A model generated the notes under the pieces. It was not told where the DNA came from. It saw only the letters and a list, made by a program, of their open reading frames with translations, and made no database searches. The translations under genes were made by a program, and so were the position numbers. 64,000 nt of DNA from contig NZ_JAPDDT010000003.1 of NCBI RefSeq assembly GCF_025950235.1, positions 310,001-374,000 on the forward strand, given 5' to 3'. This DNA comes from Luteolibacter arcticus (GTDB lineage: Bacteria > Verrucomicrobiota > Verrucomicrobiia > Verrucomicrobiales > Akkermansiaceae). Shown one piece after another: positions 1-7,319 of this stretch (position 1 is its first letter; each line of letters starts with the position of its first letter).

Positions 1-204
1 GAGATCCCGGAGAGCGTCCGGCTGACCAACCTTGAGGAAACGGCGAATCGTGTGCTCGATTTGGAGGACGAGTGGGAGTTCCGGCAGCTCCTTTGGGTCT
101 ACGATGAACTCGGCCGGGGCGAGGCATTCGACCGTTTGATTTTGAGAGGCTTGGCGAGCCCGGATCCTGAATTGAGGTCTGCTGCCCGTGATTGGGCGAC
201 TTGA
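1..204 (+). CDS. Hypothetical protein, C-terminal fragment
   Basis: An open frame runs in from the left edge and ends at a TGA at 202-204, giving 67 residues of a C-terminus. The visible part is acidic and helical-looking and ends in LRSAARDWAT, which resembles a HEAT-type helical repeat. No family is recognised. The codon usage (high GC at third positions) matches the genuine genes around it. The next gene starts 73 bases downstream on the same strand, with a palindromic repeat between them. Confidence 0.55.
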   Translation, partial: EIPESVRLTNLEETANRVLDLEDEWEFRQLLWVYDELGRGEAFDRLILRGLASPDPELRSAARDWAT

Positions 205-212
205 CCTCCCAA

Positions 213-240
213 GCGGAATGAATTCCGCGCTCCCAGTGAA
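213..240 (+). repeat. Interspersed palindromic repeat, family A
   Basis: The core GCGGAATGAATTCCGC is palindromic and is followed by GCTCCCAGTGAA. Related copies lie at 2227-2252 (forward), 6937-6962 (inverted) and 7030-7050 (forward, partial), always between genes. This identifies a short dispersed repeat rather than a gene-specific terminator. Confidence 0.6.
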
Positions 241-277
241 CCATTGCCAGCCCGCCCTCGATCCCTACAATGCGCCC

Positions 278-955
278 ATGCGCCACGTCCTGCTCGCCCT
301 TTTCGCGCTGATCTCCTTCGCTTCCTTCGCCTCTGCCGAACACGTCATCGTGACCGGCGGGCCGGCGCTGCGGAATTGGGAAAACCTTCGCGTGCCTCAG
401 GACCAGCATGACCGCTGGTGGGCAAATTTCGTCCGCGCCTCGACCCTGCGCATGGTCGAGATTCGCAAGGCTTACGGCGAGGGGGCGTCGATCATCTGGA
501 TGGTCTATCGCCCCGGCTATCAGGATCGCGGCCGCGAGGATCGCCAGCCCTACACCACCTGGATCGGCGACCTGGCCCGCAAGCGCAATGTCTCGCTGGT
601 CTGGATCGACAGCGGCCCGAGCCTGATCTCCTCGCTCAATAGCCGCCCGCGTGGCTCGGTGCAGACCTTCGACTACTTCGGTCACTCGAACCGCCACTGC
701 TTCATGCTCGACTACAGCGGCCACATCATGGCCGCCTGCACCGCTTGGCTCCACGAGCGCGACCTCGGCAAGATCCGCGGCGGCATCTTCGCCAAGGACG
801 CCTACTGCAAGAGCTGGGGCTGCCACACCGCCGAAAGCATGAGCAAGGTCTGGAAGAGCAACGTCGGCACCAAGCTGGAGGGAGCCATGGGCAAGACCGA
901 CTACACCGTGGTCGGCAAGGGCCAGCTCCCCATCGGCGAAGGCTGGGTGCGTTGA
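278..955 (+). CDS. Secreted protein with possible His/Cys catalytic pair
   Basis: The frame is open from 188, but the ATG at 278 is chosen because it places a clean signal peptide (MRHVLLALFALISFASFASA) at the N-terminus, giving 225 residues. The mature part is about 205 residues. It contains a hydrophobic-flanked histidine block (DYFGHSN) followed about 45 residues later by SWGCHTAES. A His block followed by a Cys block is the arrangement in caspase-like clan CD peptidases and CHAT domains, so this may be a small exported cysteine peptidase or a degenerate relative. That is inference; no family was recognised with certainty. A perfect 10-bp hairpin follows the stop. bioB follows on the same strand but is probably transcribed separately. 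Confidence 0.75.
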   Translation: MRHVLLALFALISFASFASAEHVIVTGGPALRNWENLRVPQDQHDRWWANFVRASTLRMVEIRKAYGEGASIIWMVYRPGYQDRGREDRQPYTTWIGDLARKRNVSLVWIDSGPSLISSLNSRPRGSVQTFDYFGHSNRHCFMLDYSGHIMAACTAWLHERDLGKIRGGIFAKDAYCKSWGCHTAESMSKVWKSNVGTKLEGAMGKTDYTVVGKGQLPIGEGWVR

Positions 956-959
956 GAAG

Positions 960-987
960 TTCCAAGTGCCAATCAGCGCACTTGGAA
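960..987 (+). terminator. Hairpin terminator downstream of secreted protein
   Basis: A perfect 10-bp stem (TTCCAAGTGC paired with GCACTTGGAA) with an 8-base loop starts five bases after the stop codon at 955 and is followed by a pyrimidine-rich stretch. The position and stem suggest intrinsic termination before bioB. Confidence 0.6.
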
Positions 988-1052
988 ATCCTTCTCTATC
1001 CCTCTGAAACCCAATCGCCCAATTTCCAATCACCCAATTTCCGGTTCCACCC

Positions 1053-2057
1053 ATGCTCCTCGCCGAACTCCAGCGCCTCCACTCCCTGCCCTTCTTCGAT
1101 CTCCTCACGCAGGCCCGCGCCGTGCATCAGGCGAATTGGCCCGAGAATGACGTGCAGCTCTGCACGCTGCTTTCCATCAAGACCGGCGGCTGCTCGGAAG
1201 ACTGCTCCTACTGCGCCCAGTCGGCCCGCTACAATTCGGGCGTCGAGATCGAGCGCCTGATGAGCAAGGACGCCATCATGGAGCGCGCCAAGGTCGCCCG
1301 CGACACCGGCTCGACCCGCTTTTGCATGGGCGCCGCCTGGCGCGGCGTGCGCGGCGGCACCCAACGCTTCGAGCAAGTCCTAGACATCGTCCGCGACGTT
1401 TCCACGCTCGGCATGGAAGTCTGCGTGACCCTCGGCGAACTCGGGCCTGAAGAAGCGAAGGCACTCAAGGAAGCCGGCGTCACCGCCTACAATCACAACC
1501 TCGACACCTCGCGCGAGCACTACCCGAACATCGTCACCACCCATACCTACGACGACCGCCTCCGGACGATCCGCAATGCGCAGGACGCCGGCATGTCGGT
1601 CTGCTGCGGCGGCATCCTCGGCCTCGGCGAGTCCGTGGAGGATCGACTCAAGATGCTGGAAGTGATTTCCGAGTTCAATCCGCAGCCGGAGAGCGTGCCG
1701 ATCAATTCGCTGATGCCGATGCCCGGCACCCCGCTGGCCGAAAGCCAGTCGATCGATGGCTTCGACGTCGTCCGCATGATCGCCGTCACCCGCATCGCGG
1801 TGCCGAAGGCCAAGGTGCGCCTGTCCGCCGGCCGCACCCGGATGTCGGACGAGACCCAGGCCCTTTGCTACTTCGCCGGGGCAAATTCGATCTTCTACGG
1901 GGACAAGCTCCTGACCGCGAAGAATCCGGCCGTGGAAGCCGACCGCAAGCTGCTGGCCAAGCTCGGCCTCGGAACGCTGGCACCGAATCCGGCCTTGGCA
2001 GCCCCGGCCACGGAAGAAGAGCGCCCACTCAGCCCGGCCTGCTGCGGCTGCGAGTAA
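1053..2057 (+). CDS. bioB: Biotin synthase
   Basis: Radical SAM enzyme that inserts sulfur into dethiobiotin in the last step of biotin synthesis; cytoplasmic. The 334-residue length is normal for BioB. The radical SAM cluster motif is visible as Cys47, Cys51 and Cys54 in GGCSEDCSYCAQSARY. Further BioB signatures are YNHNLDTS and CCGGILGLGE, and conserved PINSLMPMPGTPL. The protein ends in a Cys-containing tail (SPACCGCE). No other bio genes are nearby, so biotin genes are dispersed in this genome. The leader at about 1009-1042 contains a near-direct repeat of CCCAATC/CCCAATTT units, also seen upstream of guaA. Identification is firm. Confidence 0.97.
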   Translation: MLLAELQRLHSLPFFDLLTQARAVHQANWPENDVQLCTLLSIKTGGCSEDCSYCAQSARYNSGVEIERLMSKDAIMERAKVARDTGSTRFCMGAAWRGVRGGTQRFEQVLDIVRDVSTLGMEVCVTLGELGPEEAKALKEAGVTAYNHNLDTSREHYPNIVTTHTYDDRLRTIRNAQDAGMSVCCGGILGLGESVEDRLKMLEVISEFNPQPESVPINSLMPMPGTPLAESQSIDGFDVVRMIAVTRIAVPKAKVRLSAGRTRMSDETQALCYFAGANSIFYGDKLLTAKNPAVEADRKLLAKLGLGTLAPNPALAAPATEEERPLSPACCGCE

Positions 2058-2258
2058 GTCGCCCCACTGGGAGCGCCTTCCCACTGGGACCGCGGGATTT
2101 ATCCCGCCCGAATAGCCGGGTTGCAAAGCGCCGGGATCCGCCCCCCGAGTCAGGCCAGTGGCCTCGATCCTTCATGCCGGGACCGCGGATTTCATCCATT
2201 CAGACGGACGGCAATAGGGCACGGGAGGCGGAATGAATTCCGCGCCCCCAGTAATTGA
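2058..2258. repeat. Intergenic region with short palindromic repeats
   Basis: This 200-base gap separates convergent bioB and the subtilase gene. It holds several repeat fragments: CCACTGGGA twice (about 2064 and 2080), a GCGGGATTTATCCCGC palindrome near 2091, and a family A copy (GCGGAATGAATTCCGC) at 2228-2243. No coding sequence is evident. The palindromes may double as terminators for the convergent genes. Confidence 0.5.
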
Positions 2259-3662
2259 TCACGGAGCCGACGGCGGCAGCGTCACATCGATCCGCAGGAA
2301 GACCTTCGAGGCCGCGTTCGGCACGGAGAAGGTCATCGGAATCACGCCATTGGCAGCGGTGCCCGGCGACAACGCGCCCGTGGTCGTAGCATCCTGCCAG
2401 TCCGTCAGGTTATCGGACATCCACACTTTCCACGTCGAGCCATCGGCGAGGACATACGGCGTCGCAGGATTGAAGAGATCGCTGGCGACATTGAAGGAAA
2501 GTCGCGCCTGACCGGAGACCCGAGCGATCGCCATCGGCACCGGCTTGATCGCGGCGTTTGCCGAATTGCTGCCGAAGAAGTTCTCCAGGATGTCATTCAC
2601 GCCGTCCAGATCGGAGTCCGTCTCGGGGTCTGGCAGGACCTGCACCAACAATTCCGCCGGAGCGGTTTGCGACAAGATCACGGAAGGAGCCGCCTTGGTC
2701 GTCAGAGCCTCTTCCACTTGGGCTGGGGTCAGCGTCGGGTTGATCGAAAGCTGGATCAGGGCAGCCGCCGCCGTCAGCGCGCTGGCGGGACTGGTGCCAG
2801 AGGCGAAATCATAGCTGCCGGGCTGGGGATTCGACAGCTTCAAGGTGCGGACGTCTTGCCCTGGAGCGAAGAGATCCACCGCCGGGCCAGTGTTGGAACT
2901 TGGCAGGATCCCGTTGTTCAGGTCACTGGCTCCAACACAAACGATCCCGCTCCGCGTTCCATAGGCCCCCGGAATGTAACTCGAGGCGTTCCCACCCTCA
3001 TTGCCAGCGGAAACAACCACCGTGATCCCGGCATCGACTGCCTCTTGGATCGCACCCTCCAAAATCCCGGTCTGAGCACCTGGATAAGACGACCCGTGGG
3101 CGATGCAAATCACGCTCCTCAGCGCAGGATTCGCGGCGTGATCGCCAATCGCCCTATCGATCGCATCGGCTAGACGTCCCGAAGTGGTGGTGGGGCTCGT
3201 ACCCGGGTAAATATTGTAGTTCACCACGTGGATCGGCGTGCCCAGGGCTGCCCCCGTTTCCGGGCCGGCGATCAGCGACAGCATCTGGGTGCCGTGCGCC
3301 ACGACCGTCGAGAATTGAGGATCGTTGCCCCCGCGGACCAGTTCCGACCTGAAGGACTTCAGGTTCTTGTTCTGGGCGAACCATGTCCCAGCATCGGAGA
3401 CGCCGGTATCGATCAGGTAAAGCCGCACAGGGGTGGTCGTCTCCGGGTAAACGAAGGAGGCATTGGCCATGCAGCCGCCCTTGTTCAAGCGGCCCAAGGC
3501 CCAGCCCGCATCCGCCACTGCGCCATTCGGCTCGATCGGGATCTCCCGCTCCGCCGGTGCACGCGTCTCCTCAAACGGCTCTGCCGAGACCTGCGTGATC
3601 GCCAGAATTGGCAGCAGGATTCGGAAGATGCCGCGGGAAAGCCGGAGTGCGGTTTCGGTCAC
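2259..3662 (-). CDS. Secreted subtilisin-like serine protease (S8 family)
   Basis: The 467-residue protein starts with a signal peptide of about 28 residues. The subtilase triad is visible: Asp85 in LYLIDTGV, His123 in VAHGTQML and Ser291 in SGTSPASA, with the oxyanion Asn221 in SAGNEGG. After the catalytic domain (about 75-345) comes a calcium-loop-like stretch DSDLDGVNDILENFFGSN and a beta-rich C-terminal module of about 100 residues. Similar C-terminal modules occur on the two large surface proteins in this window (18434-23869 and 42924-45380). It is probably exported and may be anchored or displayed through that module. It is transcribed divergently from the TpsB-like transporter, sharing an AT-rich 274-base region. 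The protease assignment is firm; substrate unknown. Confidence 0.93.
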   Translation of the reverse strand: MTETALRLSRGIFRILLPILAITQVSAEPFEETRAPAEREIPIEPNGAVADAGWALGRLNKGGCMANASFVYPETTTPVRLYLIDTGVSDAGTWFAQNKNLKSFRSELVRGGNDPQFSTVVAHGTQMLSLIAGPETGAALGTPIHVVNYNIYPGTSPTTTSGRLADAIDRAIGDHAANPALRSVICIAHGSSYPGAQTGILEGAIQEAVDAGITVVVSAGNEGGNASSYIPGAYGTRSGIVCVGASDLNNGILPSSNTGPAVDLFAPGQDVRTLKLSNPQPGSYDFASGTSPASALTAAAALIQLSINPTLTPAQVEEALTTKAAPSVILSQTAPAELLVQVLPDPETDSDLDGVNDILENFFGSNSANAAIKPVPMAIARVSGQARLSFNVASDLFNPATPYVLADGSTWKVWMSDNLTDWQDATTTGALSPGTAANGVIPMTFSVPNAASKVFLRIDVTLPPSAP

Positions 3663-3853
3663 GGGGAAAGGCGTGTTGGAACGCGGTTGATTTATCTAAC
3701 TTTTTCCCGCTTTGTCCAGCACTTGTCATGATTGCCCTATCACGCTTGGAAGTCTTAAAAACCTTATATTTCCAAGGGTTTAGAAGCTCGGATTTTTAAA
3801 AATAAGGAAACCCTGATGGTTCGTTTTAAAAAGATTCGCGTATCTCTTTCGCT

Positions 3854-3882
3854 TTGCCTTGATAGCTCGGACTTGCTAATTA
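3854..3882 (+). promoter_or_regulatory. Putative sigma-70-type promoter for TpsB-like gene
   Basis: TTGCCT at 3854-3859 and TAATTA at 3877-3882 are separated by 17 bases, about 55 bases upstream of the start codon at 3937. The surrounding 3690-3890 stretch is clearly AT-richer than the rest of the window, as expected of a divergent promoter region. No experimental support; the match is to the general consensus only. Confidence 0.35.
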
Positions 3883-3936
3883 TCGGTCGTCCTTGGAAGT
3901 CGGCATTCCTCCCCTGCCGCCCCCTCACTCCTGGTC

Positions 3937-5586
3937 ATGCGCTTCCTTCTTGCCGTCTGTCTCGTCGCCAGTGCCCACGGCCAATCGTTGCCGGGCGTGG
4001 AGCCGCGACTACCCGAGGCACCCGCCGTTGAATCGCTGCCACCGGTGCGCGCTGCTGCGGAGACAGCCCCCGGCGGCGAGGTGCTGGTGAAGCGCCTGGA
4101 GAAAGTCGTGCTCGTCGCACCAGCCGGAGGCGAAGAGGTGGATCTCGCCCCCGGCCTGGGAGCCACGAATGGCCTGCTAGTCCCGGCTTCTAACAAGCTC
4201 TCGCGACGCCTGAGCCGCTGGTCCGGCAAGCCGCTCGACGCCGGCGAACTCGCGTCGCTGGCCGATGAAATCCTGATCCACTACGACCGCGAAGGCTTCC
4301 CCGTGGTGGCGCTCGAAGCACCGGAGCAGGACCTCTCCCATGGCGTGCTGCGGCTGACTCTGGAAATCGGCCGCTTCGGCGAGGTCGGCGTCTCCCGCCC
4401 GAAGTACGGCGACCCGGCGGTCCTCGCAAAAGGGCTGCGACTCCAAAGCGTCGAGCTCGTCCGGCGCGCCGACATCGACGAGCAGATGGCGTGGTATGGC
4501 CGCACCGCCTTCCGCCGCCCGCGGCTGTTCGTCTCGCCCGGGCTGGCACCCGCCACGGCCGACCTTTTGATCGCCTTCGAGGAAAGCCGGCCATGGCGGG
4601 CCAATCTCGGCTACGAGAACAGCGGGCCCGACCTGCTGGGGCGCGACCGCTTCCTCCTCGGGGTGGCCGGCTGGACACCCGGCGAGCACCTGCTGGCCTG
4701 GCAAACCGTGATCGGCGCCCCCGCTTCCTCGTTGCTGGCGAATGCCTTGCGCTGGGAAATCCCCTTCCACACCAGCCATCAGGTCCTCCAGCTCGACGCC
4801 GCGTATGCCGAGGTCGCCTCCCGCTATGCAAGCAGCGGCATTCCCGTGGAGAGCGAGGGCTCCTCCTGGTCGCTGGCGGCCCAGCAGCGCATCCCGCTGC
4901 CGGCCTGGGGCGGCTGGCATCAGCGGATCGCCGCGGGCTTCGAGCTGAAAGGCACCGACCAATTCCTGCTCTTCGGCGGCGGCAGCCTCTCCCCCGGCGA
5001 AGTGGTCTTTTTCCACGGCAAGCTGAGCCACGAGCTGAGCCGGCACTGGGAGGATGGCTCGGCCACCTTCGAATCCAGCGTCTTCGCCTCACCCGGCGGT
5101 GTCGGCGGAAATAATGACGACGCCGCCTTCCAGGCCTACGATCCCGAGGCCGGCTCGAATTATCTCATCGGCCGCTTGAGCGGCGACGGCTGGTGGAGTC
5201 CGGGCGGCGATTGGCAGGTCCACCTGCGCGGCACCGCCCAGATCGCCGATACCCGCCTGCTCCCGGCCGAGCAATTCGCCGTCGGCGGCTACCAGACGAT
5301 CCGCGGCGTGGCGGAGCGCGAGTATTCCGCCGACAGCGGCTGGCAAGCTTCCCTGGAGCTTCAGTCACCGCTCGTGTCCGCGGGTAAAGGCTGCGCCTTC
5401 CGGGTGCTCGGCTTTTTCGATCACGCGGCGCTCGACATGCGCGGCGGCCCCTCCTCCTCGCTCTCTTCGAGCGGAGTCGGGCTGAGGATGAGACTCGCGG
5501 AATCGATCGACGTGCGCTTCGACCATGGCTGGCGGTTGGACTTCGCGGAGCAGGCCAGCCACGTCGGCATCAATCTGACCTTCTGA
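3937..5586 (+). CDS. ShlB/FhaC/HecB (TpsB)-like outer membrane transporter
   Basis: The 549-residue protein has a short signal peptide (MRFLLAVCLVASAHG). A POTRA-like region covers about residues 80-190 (KLSRRLSRWSGKPL, LADEILIHYDREGFPVV, GVLRLTLEIGRFGEV). A long beta-barrel-like C-terminus begins near WRANLGYENSGPDLLGRD and ends in a typical outer-membrane beta-signal (HVGINLTF, terminal Phe). This is the architecture of two-partner-secretion TpsB transporters and related Omp85 proteins. No TpsA-type cargo with a haemagglutination domain is adjacent; the neighbour is a divergent secreted subtilase. Possible cargo is the beta-strand repeat protein 13 kb away, but that is speculation. Confidence 0.85.
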   Translation: MRFLLAVCLVASAHGQSLPGVEPRLPEAPAVESLPPVRAAAETAPGGEVLVKRLEKVVLVAPAGGEEVDLAPGLGATNGLLVPASNKLSRRLSRWSGKPLDAGELASLADEILIHYDREGFPVVALEAPEQDLSHGVLRLTLEIGRFGEVGVSRPKYGDPAVLAKGLRLQSVELVRRADIDEQMAWYGRTAFRRPRLFVSPGLAPATADLLIAFEESRPWRANLGYENSGPDLLGRDRFLLGVAGWTPGEHLLAWQTVIGAPASSLLANALRWEIPFHTSHQVLQLDAAYAEVASRYASSGIPVESEGSSWSLAAQQRIPLPAWGGWHQRIAAGFELKGTDQFLLFGGGSLSPGEVVFFHGKLSHELSRHWEDGSATFESSVFASPGGVGGNNDDAAFQAYDPEAGSNYLIGRLSGDGWWSPGGDWQVHLRGTAQIADTRLLPAEQFAVGGYQTIRGVAEREYSADSGWQASLELQSPLVSAGKGCAFRVLGFFDHAALDMRGGPSSSLSSSGVGLRMRLAESIDVRFDHGWRLDFAEQASHVGINLTF

Positions 5587-5617
5587 GAACCCGGATCATC
5601 GGCTTCTAAAAATTTTA

Positions 5618-5636
5618 CGGATTTTTTGGAAATCCG
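5618..5636 (+). terminator. Weak hairpin after TpsB-like gene
   Basis: CGGATTT pairs with AAATCCG around a short loop, 32 bases after the stop codon at 5586. There is no long T-tract after the stem, so the terminator call is tentative. Confidence 0.35.
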
Positions 5637-6086
5637 GTCAGGTGGATTGCGATTGGTTCAGTAATGACGAGCTTCCTCCACTTCCAAGATTTCCTGACCG
5701 GACTGCAAGTTCCGGGGGGTGCTTGCCAGATGGCCGGGGAACAGGAACGGAAGAATCTCGTGGCACCGCGCGGTAGCGAAAGCTCCCCGGTGCCGACCAC
5801 TTTCCACAAATCGGTCCGCCTGTCGGGGGGAACGGTAGCCAACAAGGGCAGAGAAACATTCGCGAACGAAGCCGGGGGGCTCGCTTCGCGACGTTACAGC
5901 CTTGGCTCCGTCTGGCAGGCAACCGGTCGCCGGGGAATGACGCCAGCCCGTCGGGGGACGGGTCACGCGTCAGCCCCCAAGTTTTCAGGGTTGTCGACAC
6001 TGTTGTAGTATCCACGCGTCGCCGGGATTGGGTGATCACGGCATGCGGGAACCGAAAGCGCGCACAAGGTTTTCCGGTTCATCAAA

Positions 6087-6128
6087 GGCCGGGACGGACC
6101 GATCCGGGAAGATCGAACCGTCCCGGCC
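6087..6128 (+). other. Perfect 11-bp inverted repeat, hairpin
   Basis: GGCCGGGACGG at 6087-6097 is exactly complementary to CCGTCCCGGCC at 6118-6128, with a 20-base loop that itself contains GATCCGGGAAGATC. It is followed by CTTTTGCG. It sits about 80 bases before the start codon at 6207, with no nearby upstream gene, so it could be a terminator of an upstream RNA or a regulatory element of the next gene. Confidence 0.5.
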
Positions 6129-6206
6129 CTTTTGCGTCTTGCGAAATGGATCGACATCCAAGTAACACCCGGGCTTTCTAACCGGAAATCCTGCATCCCC
6201 CCCGGC

Positions 6207-6755
6207 ATGGACTTGTTGTTGAAAATTCGTTGGCGCCCCGTGATCGGCGATCCCTCGCCGATGGGCTGGTTCACCGTCGTCGCCTACGCGCTCGCCGCCT
6301 TCCTCGCGTGGCGGACTTGGTCGCAGAATCGCGACCGAAATCGCGTCTGGCTCGGGGTGACCGTGCTGATGGCCTTCCTCTGCCTGAACAAGCAGTTCGA
6401 CCTGCAGTCGCTGTTCACCGACATCGGGCGCGAGTTCGCCCGCATGTTCGACCAGTACGAGAACCGTCGTACTTTTCAGAAGCTCTTCATCATCGCCGTG
6501 CTTGGCGTGGTGGCAATCTTCGGCCCGCTTTTCGCATGGAAGTATCGTGCCTTCCTCGCAGGTCACAAGCTGCTCGCGGCAGGGATTGTTTTCCTGCTGA
6601 CCTTCATCGTGGTCCGCGCGATCTCGATGCATCACGTGGATGAATTCCTGAAAACATCTCGCGCGGGCGGATTGAAGATGAACTGGATCCTCGAACTCAC
6701 CGGCATCGCCCTGATCGCAATCGCGGCGTGGCGGGAGCGCAGGTCTCGTCAATGA
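6207..6755 (+). CDS. Four-helix integral membrane protein of unknown function
   Basis: The frame is open from 6132; the ATG at 6207 is preferred because it begins just before the first membrane segment. The 182-residue product shows four hydrophobic helices: WFTVVAYALAAFLAW, VWLGVTVLMAFLCL, LFIIAVLGVVAIFGPLFAW and LLAAGIVFLLTFIVVRAI, with a fifth possible near the C-terminus (WILELTGIALIAIAAW). Between helices 2 and 3 is a charged loop (LFTDIGREFARMF). The C-terminus is basic (RERRSRQ). The fold resembles small conserved bacterial membrane proteins of unknown role. No family name is assigned. Confidence 0.8.
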   Translation: MDLLLKIRWRPVIGDPSPMGWFTVVAYALAAFLAWRTWSQNRDRNRVWLGVTVLMAFLCLNKQFDLQSLFTDIGREFARMFDQYENRRTFQKLFIIAVLGVVAIFGPLFAWKYRAFLAGHKLLAAGIVFLLTFIVVRAISMHHVDEFLKTSRAGGLKMNWILELTGIALIAIAAWRERRSRQ

Positions 6756-6805
6756 TCCGAGGCAATAGAGGCCCATGGACTGCGACTGTGACCGCCTGCT
6801 GGCTC

Positions 6806-6841
6806 CGCTGGGTGCGCGGAGCCTCCGGCCCGCAGAAGCAC
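6806..6841 (+). repeat. 36-base inverted repeat, left copy
   Basis: Begins CGCTGGGTGCGCGGAGCC and ends CCCGCAGAAGCAC. It is the exact reverse complement of 7234-7269. Contains an internal palindromic GCGGAGCCTCCGGC core. Confidence 0.8.
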
Positions 6842-7233
6842 TTGGTCGGCCCTTCGTCTCTATTATGCTCGCATCGCGTTGACGGACCAACCCGGAATGG
6901 CAAGGGATCAAGCCTGTTATTGGAGCGCCACGGCATACTGGGAACGCGGAATTTCTTCCGCCTGGCTTGTCCTCCGAAGCCTCGGCGAAGGAGGGACGGT
7001 AGGTTCGCCGGGCTTTTCCAGGCTGAACAGATTCCGCGCTCCCAGTGAATCAAGCAACGTAACTGGCCTTAATCCCGTGCGATTCCGGACCCACCCCACA
7101 CGATCTCTTCATCCCTCAGCAGAGGGGCGTCGTCGCAGCCGGGCTGCTGGCATTGAGCAGGAGCAGGCAGGCTGCCATAGGGCAGGGTCGCCGAAGACTT
7201 TGGCGAGGGTGTTAGATGAAGCGGAATCGTTCG

Positions 7234-7269
7234 GTGCTTCTGCGGGCCGGAGGCTCCGCGCACCCAGCG
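7234..7269 (-). repeat. 36-base inverted repeat, right copy
   Basis: Exact reverse complement of 6806-6841. It lies 51 bases beyond the 3' end of rpoN, so an rpoN transcript that reads through would contain it. Confidence 0.8.
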
Positions 7270-7319
7270 ACAGCCGCACTTGGTCGAACATCGCAGCGAC
7301 ACGCCGCTGCCTCACTCGC

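Larger units (their letters stand above)
5587..6206. other. 620-base intergenic region without recognisable gene
   Basis: No open frame here looks like a real protein, and I recognise no tRNA or known riboswitch. It contains two hairpins (5618-5636 and 6087-6128, listed separately) and several G/C-rich runs such as CCGGGGGG. The length and the strong hairpin near the 3' end leave room for an unrecognised structured RNA or a long leader of the membrane protein at 6207. Confidence 0.5.
6756..7319. repeat. Repeat island between membrane gene and rpoN
   Basis: This 564-base convergent gap holds no believable gene. It carries a 36-base inverted repeat (6806-6841 and 7234-7269) and, inside it, an inverted pair of family A elements (6937-6962 and 7030-7050) flanking CCGAAGCCTCGGCGAAGGAG-type sequence. 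GCACTTGGTCG occurs twice (near 6838 and 7276). The nested inverted arrangement suggests accumulation of small non-autonomous repeats. Confidence 0.65.

Noticed and set aside
5587-6206. A 114-codon plus-strand open frame at 5664-6008 as a gene
   Set aside because: Composition and codon use do not resemble neighbouring genes, there is no domain or signal peptide, and the region carries repeats and hairpins.
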